64,000 nt of DNA. Origin: Latrodectus hesperus (taxonomy: Eukaryota > Arthropoda > Arachnida > Araneae > Theridiidae). The stretch lies in contig CM075858.1 in assembly GCA_037975125.1 (NCBI GenBank), forward strand, positions 68,548,140 to 68,612,139, read 5' to 3'. Positions 43,901 through 55,684 of this stretch are shown one piece after another; positions within the stretch are counted from its first letter, which is position 1; each line of letters starts with the position of its first letter. The translations under genes were made by a program, and so were the position numbers. The notes under the pieces were generated by a model, which had not been told where the DNA came from, searched no databases, and worked only from the letters and a program-made list of their open reading frames with translations.

Positions 43901-44654
43901 ATAAATAAAAAAATAGTTATATTCCTAAATTGAAGTCAAATTGTATTAAGCAAAATAATAGAGCAATCAATCATATCATCAGAAAAGATTTCCAATTTGA
44001 TAGTCATATTAAGCAACCATTTGGATTATTTTTAGAAGGAATTGTAAATAAAATATTTTTTCATTAATTTCCTAAATTATTTTAATTATTTTTATATAAA
44101 ACAAAAAGCAAACAATTTAAAGTCCAGTAAACCTTGTAAACTGGTGACATTATGAACAGTCTAGTATGAGATTCTTCGAAGATTGAAGAGAGAAACATTT
44201 TGGATGCTGCCAAAATGTTTCATTCTGGATATAAATAAAGTTCAATTTAGATCGATATGAAATCTGTCTACGAAATCAGATCTACGAAATAGATGAGTAA
44301 GCAAGGTATTAAACATTATAGTAAGCGCGTAGCTCTCAAAAGTTAGAGATTTCAGTTAAAAGAAATAAGAAGAATGAAGCATTTTTCAAAATTTTATTAT
44401 CTTATTTGTATTAAATCCACTTGCTTTTGTAAAAAATAAAGTATATCCGGATAATTTTGATAAACAATAAAGTGAGGAGATTGATATCTGCAATGGTAGT
44501 CTCCTCTCTCCACATGCAGCTAGTGTTGTTGTTGCCTATCTCGTACATTCTGATTTACAATCTAGTCTGACTCCGTCATATGATCAAATTATGTTTGTCT
44601 GATACAAGAAATGAAATCCAATACAAGTAGTAAATATATATTGATATCCTCCTA
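37931..44654. other. Long AT-rich stretch, one unidentified coding-like block
   Basis: About 6.7 kb with no recognised element. The part from 38.1 to 42.9 kb is extremely AT-rich and structureless. From about 43000 to 43620 composition is more balanced, and the minus strand has a 43-codon open stretch (43262-43392); see the finding. Confidence 0.45.
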
Positions 44655-45035
44655 GTGCAATCCAAGATAGTTAAAGATGTGCTGAGGTAATACCTGTTTC
44701 ATCTGGCATTTAGAGCAAAGATGCAATATCTTGTTATCCATAGAATATCGGAGATATTTTAAGTGCCTACTAACAAGTCCGGACTGACGTGTGCTGGCCT
44801 GCCTTTCGGTTGCTAGAGCTACTATAAGCTCTTCTTGCCTATTGTGAGGAGGTTGCCAGTTGTGACGAGTAATTAATATTTTTTTCTTTATTTGGAGTTT
44901 TCTTTCGAGAACAATTCTAAATATGCGAGCTCTGATGTAGAGAGGAAAGGATGGATTTTTCCTTCCCTTGAAAGTGTGTTGACCAATTCATTTCCATGGA
45001 TATTGATATGGATCGGGATCTACTGAAGCTCAATA
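44655..45035 (-). pseudogene. LINE ORF2 C-terminus: RNase H remnant, second copy
   Basis: Read on the minus strand from 45035, the translation gives IELQ, a TAG where Trp is expected, then IPIHINIHGNELVNTLSRE after one small shift. This is the conserved RNase H end (usual form W-P-S-H-x-x-I-x-G-N-E-x-A-D-x-L-A) with the catalytic Asp position now Asn. Downstream are a basic segment, the phrase TRQSGLVSRHLKYL, and CSKCQMKQVLPQHIFNYLGL, a decayed C-x-x-C...H knuckle. The order of domains is the same as at 24055-24545 and the strand is the same, but the sequences differ enough to be separate insertions or lineages. The 5' part of the element is missing. A GTTGTTGTTG run at 44525-44534, on its 3' side, may belong to its tail. 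Confidence 0.72.
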
Positions 45036-47610
45036 TTTACACATGTACCTCACATTAGTACATAGTTATAAGTTCTAGTGAATTTAACTTACATTTGAGT
45101 TACCCATTAGACATGCAAGTGATAAATATTAGCGATTGATTGCATCTACTATAAAACAACACATTATCTCCTACATTAAATTTCTATTCTTTTTATAATG
45201 ACTATATAAAATATGTATAAAAATATGAACAAAATAATTCTCTCTATTTAGTTCATATTGTCTTATGAATGGTTTGCAGCTCTTGAGAAATATCACTCAG
45301 TTCTTTGTGGTGCCAGTTTTGGACTTAATCATTTTTGAATAAGAACAATAAAGAAAATGAAAGTTTATGAAGGGGAATTTGAATGAAATATGAATATTAA
45401 AGGAAAGCGATGAATGTTTTTAATTTTAATATCATTACCTGACAGAGTAGGTATGATCATGATTGATATGAGAATAATTTCCCAAATGACCATTTGAGGT
45501 GAATGTCAAAAAGAATAATTGTATATTCTAACAGTTACGCTACTACTTAAACAGTTTCATAAGTCATTTTTGCCAAAATAAATGTTATGAGTATTTAGGG
45601 AAAATATAAGTTTTAATTTTGATTAAATTGTAAATACAATTTTTAATAAAATTAAGGAAATATAAATGTAAGTTTAATAATTTAGCTATACATTTGATAG
45701 GTAAAAAATAAGAATGGAAAACTGCTTATTCGAAATAAATTGAAAAACGAGATCCAGATATTTACCATTTAGTTATATTATCCCATTTTGTTTATAGTTA
45801 CTTCAAACACTATAATTATAACATCTTTGATATTTATATAAGTATAAAATCTCTATTTTTATTTAAAATATAAAATATATTTTTTTAATTTTAAAATTTA
45901 TTTTCAAAAACCTTTTCAAATATTTTATTAATGCATTTTTACGTACACAAAATATCCAATGAATATCCCAATAACAAAAAACATTTTTCGTAAATTATCA
46001 TATGCTTAATCCTGTGTTTTCATCGAAATAACAAAGAAACGCTATAATATTCTTGAAACATGTTATGATAAATGAGGAAAATTTTAATCTATAAAAATGA
46101 AAAGTTGTGAGATAAATGGTAAAATATGGAAACATAAAGCATTGTTTGTTGGTGAAAAATGATTAATTTTAGCTTGAAATATTCATTATAAAATATATAT
46201 CTATTATAATTGTGCTTTAAGAGAAAGGGTAGCATCTTTTAAAATTTTGTTAATAGGAAATAATTTTTATTGTAAAAGCACTTAAGTTATAATATTCAAA
46301 ATTTGGGTAAACTTTTTCAAGGTATTAAATGAGGATTATTCTATCAATCTTAAGGATTAATTAATATCTGAAAGAATGCTTATATTGATGTAATTTTTTT
46401 TTAAAAAAATTAAAGACATATTGTTATTGAAACGAAATAGAAAGATTTTAATCCACAAATCTCTTTTTTAAAGATTATTCAAGTGAATACCTTTGAGGTA
46501 ATAACTAACATAAAATTCATTTCTGTTTTTGAAAGCAAAATATTATGGAATGTACTTAAAAGAAAATAATTTTGAAGGAAAAGATGTAATTGTTAACAAT
46601 ATTGTGTTTGTAAGCAACCTAATACTGCAAAATATACTAAAATAAAAATTATTATTTGGTAGGTCTATAAGTACTTGATGATAATTTTATTAAAATATTT
46701 TGCTGTATAGTTTTAACGAATTTAGAAAGGAAGGAAGACAGTGTCTGAGATAAACTGTTTCAATAGAGTCGGATAGATCTTCAAATTTAAACGTTGATAG
46801 AAAAAAGCATATTGGAATATAATTTTTTCAGAAAAATATCTTACTGCATGGAAACCATGAAATAATCGTGAAATCAACGCTTCCAATGGAATACAAATAT
46901 AAACTATTCAATCAGAAATAACATCTAAGCAATTAAATGATTTCAATAATACAAGACGAAGCTAACGATGAACAATGTTCGAGCTAACCATGAACAACTT
47001 TTAAACTTCAACATTTAAAAGCATAAGATTTGTATCATGTTTATAATTGTAACTATAATTTTTGTAAATTTGAATAAAATTTTAATGAGAAATTCACAAA
47101 AGGAAGAATTCCTCAGCACAAAAGTCATATAAGAAAAACTTGCTTAAAAGTATTAATCATAAACAGAATCACCAAATCAACACCACTTTTTTCCAAATTG
47201 AATTAATTATTCCAAATAAAATCATTCACTATATTTGAATCGAAATAACTGAAGTCTGATTGGTCCTCTCATACATCTTTGTACTGCACAATTTATTCAT
47301 TTGGAGTTTTAACATCTACGAATGTCATTGGCAATGTATTGGCATGACGATATATTCGCCAATTGTTCATACATGTAAGAACAATTGGCAACCAGCAAAC
47401 AATGTTAAATCCTCCATTTGTTTAACTAATTACTTATATCCTCCCCAATGACTTTTAGAGGCAGAGTATATATTTTTTAACTGCATGTCTCCTAGTAAAT
47501 AACTTCTCACTGCTAAAAACTATTCATTATGAATGTAAAATCCGAATTTCTTTTTAAAATTGTAATATTCGCGATTCTTAGAATTAAATCATCCTAAGAT
47601 TATTCAAGTG
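45036..47610. other. AT-rich spacer with a short hairpin
   Basis: No gene was found. A hairpin GCCAATTGTTC/GAACAATTGGC with a 10-base loop lies at 47358-47389. The open frame 47260-47451 that covers it has no family resemblance. Confidence 0.5.
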
Positions 47611-48390
47611 CAGTATAACTTTAATTATCCGAATCATTTAAAACCGGGCCCAGTTCGGATAATCAAAAATTCGGTTAATTGGATTTTTACAAAAGAAAGC
47701 TTATATTCTACTTTATTGTTGTATGTTGAAAATGGAAAAAAAAACAATATATTTTTAAAGAAAAAGAGCACTTAATCAATTGAACGAAAAGTCAATATTT
47801 TTATATATTAAAGCACTTACAAGTGTTGTACATTTATACATTATTATACATTTGATGTACATTAATACAGTTCATAAATGAAAGCCATAGTTAGCTGAAT
47901 ATTTCAGTCATAATAAGTTGTTTCACTGCCTTCAAACGTTTTCGAGCAGACACCATCCAGTTGACAGTAAGAATTTACATGTAGTCACACTCGGGTGACG
48001 CTCTATTCACTTCAAAACAGTATCAAAACTGGCAAATCCTTCACTTCTGAAAGTCATATACCTACTTCAACGTGTATGCTAATGTTAACCTTTTTCAATA
48101 AATTTATCATGATTTGCAATTCAAAATCTAGGATCTGACTCATAGCCCATTCTTTTCTATCTTCAATACTATCTCTTGAACATCCAAGAACTTTTAAAAA
48201 AAAGGCTTTTGATTTCCTTATGTGACATGTCTCATTCTTATCATCTACCTTCTCTTAATTTTTTTTCTTGGGCTTTCTTTCTCATTTTTCTTTTTTTTCT
48301 TCAGTTTAATTTATTTCTCTCAAATTCTGTAAGTGATTCTCATAACCAGAAATTCGGATAGATGGAATTCTGATAATTAGAAAACTATTG
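47611..48390 (-). mobile_element. pogo/Tigger-type DNA transposon remnant, 780 bp
   Basis: The left end reads CAGTATAACTTTAATTATCC followed by GAAT, then GGGCCCAGTTCGGATAATC. The right end, reverse-complemented, reads CAATAGTTTTCTAATTATCA followed by GAATTCC and ATCCGAATTTC. Repeated TTATCCGAA-type words at both ends are characteristic of Tigger-like (pogo) terminal repeats. The flanking bases are not TA now, so the ends have mutated. At 780 bp it is far shorter than a full pogo/Tigger element, so most of the interior is lost; a C-terminal transposase piece remains on the minus strand. Confidence 0.7.
47891..48045 (-). pseudogene. pogo/Tigger transposase C-terminal fragment
   Basis: The minus strand from 48045 gives EGFASFDTVLK, a TGA where Trp is expected, then IERHPSVT. 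After a frameshift comes WMVSARKRLKAVKQLIMTEI with FS and a stop (47891-47893). This resembles the C-terminus of jerky/Tigger-type proteins, in which a helix with a T-x-x-K-W-x-E motif is followed by a basic stretch and a K-Q-x-x-x-T-D-F-F end. The catalytic DDE core and the CENP-B-type DNA-binding domain are not recognisable. It lies in the proper place, near one end of the element. Confidence 0.68.
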
Positions 48391-50426
48391 CATCCAATCG
48401 AAAGAAAGGAAGAATGTTAATAGCAGGAGTTTTTGAGATTTATACATAAGTAGGTGAAAAAAGTTCATGAAAGCTTTGCAAGCATAAATTAATGTTATTG
48501 GAAACAATTCTGAATGTTCTTTGTAAATCGATTACACATTTTTTTTTGAGGAAAAAGGTTTATGAATGCAATATTCTTTTATATTTTTCTCTCTTTAAGT
48601 TAGCTAAAAATACTTCATTGAAATATTTTATGCTAACGTTAAATGCTTTTTATTTTATTGATATATGCTTTATTTAAAATGTTTAACAGTTGAAATCTCT
48701 TAAAATAGAGCACACAAGTATGGAAAATTAATAAAATTTTGTAATAATTGAATAGAATTTGATATTAAACCTCCATCTGTATAAAGATAAAGTTATTTTC
48801 TCAATTGATTAGATATATTGATTGATTTCAAGTTCTACAAATTTAAAACAGACCTTTAAAAGTCTTCATTTGTAATGGAGGACAGCTATACAAACATTCT
48901 TGAATACGAAGTCTAATTCAACCGCCAAATTCAGTTTAAAATGCATTACGAATAATTATAAACAATTTACGAAATGAAATAGAACCCATGAGTTAGTGAA
49001 TTTATTACCTGAGTATTATGTTTAAATTAGCATAAACTTAGTTTCAAGCAATTAAAAGCGAAACTCGGAAGTTTAATTCCTCTTATTTAGAAGAATAGAA
49101 TTACATTTGCTTAGGAAACATAATTTCGAATTTTTTGTTTGAAAGAGATTTCAATAAAGAAGTATTATTTTTTCTTAAATACATCAATTTATCATAAAAA
49201 TTATAATATATAGGTTTATAAATTGTTGCCTTATCTTCTGTAACACATACGTTATTATAATATATTATGTATAATTTTCATATATTTATTAATACACATT
49301 TGTCTAATCTATTTAATTGTAAAGCGGTGTAAAAATTATTTAAAGTATTGATTATAACTTAGAAAGCCAGTACGTTCCATGGTATCTAAATGTTAATGAT
49401 AAAAATGTACAAAGTTAATGTTTATTGAAGTAATTTCCTTGATTATTAATATAGTTTATAATAGATAAATAAGGTATACTATTATTCTTTGTTTAAATCA
49501 TATGTTTGTTCTTTGAAAACTTTAATTAAAGAAAATGTGTTACCTATCATGTTTTGTTTATTAAAACAAATTTTAATTAACGTAATGTTGCTGTATTTCA
49601 AAGACAATGGTTTTAAAATTTAATATTATAAATAATCTTCAATAGTTCTTAAGTTACATAAACAGTTATAACTTAATTAACTTTTCATTTTTCTGATTTT
49701 CATTTCATAAAAATTACACTAAAACATTCCTTGAAAGTAACTGGCTTTAAAAGAGTAATGCTTATAGCTATTATGTTACATTTATAAATGTTTCACAAAA
49801 TTACACTGCATATACATTTATCTTTTTTACAATCTTAATCAGCGTTACAAGGGACATATTATCCAATGAGAATCTAGTTAAAAAGAGAGAATTTCATTTA
49901 AGAAAAGGCATTTATAATTTTTAATGGATTTTTTTATTTACTTACATTACTATAATTAATACAATTACTCAGCATGGAAAGATGTTTGCTGAATAGATAA
50001 GTAAAAGAAAAGTAATGCAGTATGTATCCTTTAAAAATTAATAAATATTGAATTAAAAGTTATTATATGTTAAATTAAAAACAATTTTCTTGTACGTTTT
50101 AATGCATTTCCGATGCGGAATGTATAGAGAAAGTCAAAAACACGTTCATTGGTTCACTGCTGTGGGCATAATCCTTTTTGCAAAAACAAAAACAAAAAAA
50201 ATATCTTAATAATTTTTAATAAATACTGCACTGGGATGATAAAAAAATTACAACCTAACTTAATTACAAAGCTATCTTTAAAGCATCTTATTCACATTTT
50301 GGATCCTATCTTCGCATCAAAAATCATGTGAAAATCAAGGAGTTTAGACTTGTCAACTTTTACTAAAACTCGAAAAACAGATTACCAGCAACCTGATATC
50401 AAAGTATTAGTGCAGCCATACCCTCC

Positions 50427-50431
<5 letters not shown>
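48391..50431. other. AT-rich spacer, nothing identified
   Basis: No recognisable gene, transposon end or array. Confidence 0.5.

Positions 50432-50520
<89 letters not shown>
50432..50520. repeat. (AT)n microsatellite, about 90 bp
   Basis: Pure alternation. Confidence 0.98.
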
Positions 50521-50525
<5 letters not shown>

Positions 50526-50865
50526 CGAGTGACCTTCACTGTTAAAAAAGATAATCTTCAATATTTAATAAATACAAACTATCCAAAAAATTAACTATCA
50601 TGTGAAAAATTACAGGAAATGATAGTAATACTTACCGGAGATATAGGTGTACAAATATACTCTTTGCAAGAAATTTTCCAAGTTTGTAAGATTTAGATTT
50701 TCTTTTCAATTATTTCAAAATATTTTTATCGTTTATTTAGAAATAAGCAACAAACTCACGCTCAGACATCACAAGGAATAAAATAGCTGGTTTTATATGT
50801 TTCTAAAATTAAAAAAAAGTGGCGTACAAATAATCATTTTGCCTACTGTACTTTATTACACTGAG
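50521..50865. other. AT-rich spacer between microsatellites
   Basis: No recognisable content. Confidence 0.5.

Positions 50866-50915
<50 letters not shown>
50866..50915. repeat. Compound (AT)n(GT)n microsatellite
   Basis: About 11 AT units pass directly into about 14 TG units, a common mutational product of slippage plus substitution. Confidence 0.96.
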
Positions 50916-50918
<3 letters not shown>

Positions 50919-53900
50919 ATGTTTGTATGTGTTATAATTCTGAAAAAAATCAATTAGTTGTTACAATTATTCCCTCAAATGACATTTGTCTGTATGCCTT
51001 TGGAGTTATTTGAATAATTTTATATATTACTGTGACATTTTAATTTTATATAAAGCTAGTAGTTATGCTTTATTTTATTACTAAGTAAGCTTAAAGTTAT
51101 TTTTACTGAAATATCATTTATGAGATGTAACAATAACTAAAGTAATATTAGCATATTAATTTATTTGTATTAAATCTAAATTTACTAGTTGAAATGATTG
51201 AAAGCATTTATTGTGTAATTTAAAGAAAATATGTTCAAAGAATCCTTAGTAATCAATCTAGTGCATCAGTTGCGCAATACATAGTGATTGAATAAAATAA
51301 AACAAATATTTGTGTTTATTTTTATCATAGGGAAAAAATATGCATCAAAAGAAAAGAGATTAAAATAAGCGTCTAGAAATTTTGTTTACACTATAGATTT
51401 GAGCAATATTCAAATATCTTTGATAATTCAAGTTTTTTGTAACTGTAGTATTTATTTTTATTTATCTCCTAAGTTTTATAAACAGGGTAAATATGAATAA
51501 CATTATAAATTCAAATAGTTAACTTATAATAAAACAATTTTAAACTTTTCTTATTATAGGTATTATAAGCAATCCTCTTTCTGAGGAAACTGGCATTATT
51601 AAATGTTTATTTTTATTTTTATTATTATAGCATTTGTTTTCTATTATTCTTAAAACTATTTTTTTCTACTTGAAAAACTTAAAACTTTGAATTCGATTAT
51701 TTTTTTTAATAATAATCTTCTCTCATAAGTTCATCCATTTTACAAAGCTTTCCATTATACCTTGACTGAAAATAAGGCATTTTACAAAAGCATCAGTCCA
51801 TTTTAATAGACTTGAAAGATTAGAATATTTGAAACAACTTTAAATGAATACAAAAGAATTGATATTGATTTCTAGATTTTCAATGATTTGAGGTTACACA
51901 ATTTGTATCTAGAATATTTCCAGAGAATCATAGATATATTTTAAGGAATATTTGGAATTCCTTAACAAGCATTATTCTATAATAAACATTTGAATAGTAT
52001 TTTCAACATTTTATCATTAATTTGGCACATGCATCCGCTTTAATTTAACAATGCATGTTTTCAAATATTTAAAATACTTTACTCAGTTATTCTTTCAATG
52101 TTAAAACAATTAAAATTTCAATGAAACAACAGTCAAAATTTGTATTGCCATTTCCGAATGTTATCCTTTAAAACATCAACAAAGTAAATGTAAGAATTTC
52201 AATTAGCATTTGATATTAGTAGAAATAAACAGTAAATCATAATAATTTAATAATATTTCTAATAAGATGCTCATTTTGATGAATACTAAAATATTTGATC
52301 AAATATTTTTTAGGTCCTTTAAGTTTGTAAAATTATATCATAAATTAATATTGAATTATATATTAAATGCTTTATATGCTGTCTATATGAAAAAATATAC
52401 TGTGAAATCCATTGAATAAAATCCTTAAATATGACAGACATTGAAATTACAACGTTTCGTTTTTAATTCATGTATTTAATATCTTAAAAACTGTAATAAC
52501 ATTCAAAAATTATTTACACAATATAATGATGGTTATAATTAATATTCTAGGAAATACTGCGTCGTTTAACTATGAGAGTAAACACTTTATTTGTTCAATA
52601 CAAGAAGCAAGTGTCTGCACACTTTCAGGTGCTATAAGGACTTTATACTGTATTGTGAGAATGCATAACATTTAATATTGGAAAACATAATAATTAATTT
52701 AATTAAAATTATAAATATGTAAAAATCTGTCGCTTAAACTGCAAGTTGAGTCAGTTTTACAAGTGGATTGCTCTTTAACAAAAATTATTACTTTAGTTAC
52801 TGCCTCAGTCATTTCTAGAACAGTTAATAGATAAATTTGTTAAAAATTGCTAACAATTAAGCAATATCTTATATACATTGTATTTTTAAGACTAAGTTTA
52901 TTTGCTAACTATCTCTAAGAGATAAATATATAATTACACATTTCTAACAATAAACTGATATTCTGAACCATTAATATTTATGAATCTGTATTCAATACTT
53001 ATGTTCTAATTATGCATTTCATTCAGACTCATTCCTTAATTTAATATAAGTGATTAATTCCTAGGAATTAATGCTTTTATAACTATTAATGATCAATTGG
53101 TATAGTGGAATATAGATAACTATAGCTATAAACAATTCTCAAAGGCTTAGTTTAGCATCTGAAAATGGTAGAAAGGACTCATTTCATCATGAAAATATTG
53201 ATCTAGTTTTACAATAACCTATATTTATTTAAACTATATGAGATTACTATACTATAGGATCTGATTCCATTTTTTCATTGCAAATAAAAGATATATTGTT
53301 ATATGAAATAAAGTATATCTAATAATATATCGTCAATATATATTATAAATATCATATCTAACAAGAAAAATTATTTTTTATATCATGTTAAAACATTATT
53401 ATGTACGTTTGTATTTAAACGTGGGCTTTTGTGTTACTTATTAAATTCTGTAAATTATGTTTTTTATTAGCACATAATTTTTTTAATTATATACCTTACT
53501 TTGTTATAACAATTAAACTGATTTTTCATTATGCTACCCACTACCTAAATTTTTTAATATGAGATAAAATTGACTAAATTTTATTTTATATAAAAATCTT
53601 GAGAAATAAGCATATTTTATATGAAATTTCAACAAATAGGGCAACTAAAATTTCTTTCTCTTTTTTAATGTTAGAAACAATGATTTAAAATTCTACAACC
53701 TAATTTATATTATATGAGTTGAAATCCAACTATATTTTAAGTATGTTTTACTATTAAATTTACATAAAAAATTTGTTATAACTTAATCAAGAAAACTAAT
53801 AAAACAAAAGTTTTGTTCTTGGTTAAAATATTTCTTCATTTCCCTGAATACTGCCCTGAAAACTTTAATTTGAAAATATTTCAAATGCAGTTGTAAATTT

Positions 53901-55376
53901 CTGAATTTTATTAAAAATTTTACTGAATACCATTTTACGAAAATTAAAATTATTAAAAAAATGATTTCCCGAACAAAATTTAAAGCATCTCAAAAAATTA
54001 CAATTTTTTTTACAAATTAAGTAAAAACAATTTGTGTCAAAATTAAGCATTCTTAAAAACTACAGAAAGAGAGAAAGAGAGATAATTTACCATCAGGAAT
54101 TTTTACTTCTAAAGGTTTAATTAAATATATCTAAACAATATATTGATTAAATATTATGAAGTTTACATAAAATGTATAACGCACTTATAATCATAAACAT
54201 GGGACAAATACAAAAAAACACAAATGGTTGTTTTAAATGTATTCAAATTTTCTATAGTTAATATATAAACACACACTTACAGATACACATATATATCTAT
54301 CGATATTTATACATGATATACATATATACGTATACAAAATTTATTCCATAAAATCTAATTATATTAATTATAGCTCAGATCATTTTATCGTAATTTTAAC
54401 ATTAGACTTCTAAATATTCTTCACGAAAGTGGTGACTTTTTCCTAGTTTCATTGCTCTTTATGGAACGTTTATATTTGGATTATTGAGAGAAATAAAAAA
54501 AAATGATTGTGTGTAAGTGTGTGTGTTTGTCAGAGGTAAGAATGCACAGGGGCTAAATGCTATGGAATTTTGTCCACAAATTTTAGGCCAAAGAACATCA
54601 AAAACAGTTATATTAACAAAGGTTCCTAGAAAAACAAATAAAAAACTGTTTTCTTTAAATTTTGTCTGATTAGAAATGACTGTGAAAAATCGCAATGTTA
54701 ATATTGCAAAGGGGTATAGAAAAAAAAACAACTAAATGTTATTCGAAAAAATAAAAACATCAACTAATATTCCAAACACTGATATTTCAGGTTCTAGGTA
54801 TCATTTGCAAAACCTTCTGATCACACACACACAATTAGGCAAAGGAGTTATTACTTGTTGAAGACATTTTTTTTAAAAAAATTATTATGACTTCAAAAAA
54901 CTGATGCTGACCAAAATAATAGCCCTTATAAGTTTCTTCATCAATTTTCCAGCTTTTCAATTTATTTATCCAAATGATAAAATTTTATGGCTTTCTTCTT
55001 CTCCTAAGCTTTGTTTATTTTATCCCTAAATAATTCATTTTCTGTAATATAAAAATGCTCTTTAAATGATTGAAAATAGCAAATTAAAATCCACAAAATA
55101 ATGTTTATCTTAAAATACTTATAAAGCGTTCTCGTACCATTTAAAAAGTCCTTTACAAATTTACATTTATGGGAAAAAATGTGCATTTAATGAGTATGTA
55201 CGATTATAATTTCTACATTACGAATGCTAGATCTATCTATCATCTGTCAACTTGCCACTGTTGAGTGTTTTCAACATATATCTTTGATTTCGAAAAAATA
55301 GCTTACTGTACGTCATTTTAGAGTAGTCATAAATCCGCTCAAACAAATGCATTTTCTTTGAGAAAATATTTGATAT
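50916..55376. other. AT-rich spacer, nothing identified
   Basis: About 4.5 kb with no recognised gene or element. The minus-strand open frame 54459-54731 includes translated GT repeat and is not gene-like. Confidence 0.5.
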
Positions 55377-55680
55377 TGTAACGAGCTAAAAGGCGAGGAT
55401 CAGTATAGCGCATGCGTGCTAGATTCTGCCGCCCTTCACCCTTCGGATTATAACTTTTTTTTGACTTTAGTTTGGAGTGTTCTCAGAGAGACAACGCACT
55501 TGAGGTGCGCTTGTGGCGGCGTCCGCCAGTGACATTGTCATGATTATTAAGTTGAAATTTGTATTAAAATTTATGTAAATAGTAAAAATTATGTATACAC
55601 AAAATTTATCTTCATCAATAAATTAAGTTAAATTAAATTGAAATTGTCTTCAATTGCCTTGCCACCTTATGTACGCTACA
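55377..55680 (+). mobile_element. Solo LTR (304 bp)
   Basis: The block begins TGTAACGAGC and ends TACGCTACA, so the two ends carry the short inverted repeat TGTA/TACA. ATAT flanks it on both sides (55373-55376 and 55681-55684), a 4-bp target-site duplication. The interior is far more GC-rich than its surroundings (GCGCATGCGTGC; GCGGCGTCCGCCAGTGAC), then AT-rich, with AATAAA at 55617-55622 about 58 bp from the 3' end, as expected of an LTR read on the plus strand. No internal retrotransposon sequence adjoins it. The short AT-rich duplication is weak evidence alone; the ends and composition carry the call. Confidence 0.72.
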
Positions 55681-55684
55681 ATAT

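Noticed and set aside
54459..54731. Minus-strand open frame of 90 codons with a hydrophobic N-terminus resembling a signal peptide
   Set aside because: Composition follows the AT-rich DNA and a GT repeat; there is no family resemblance or splice context.
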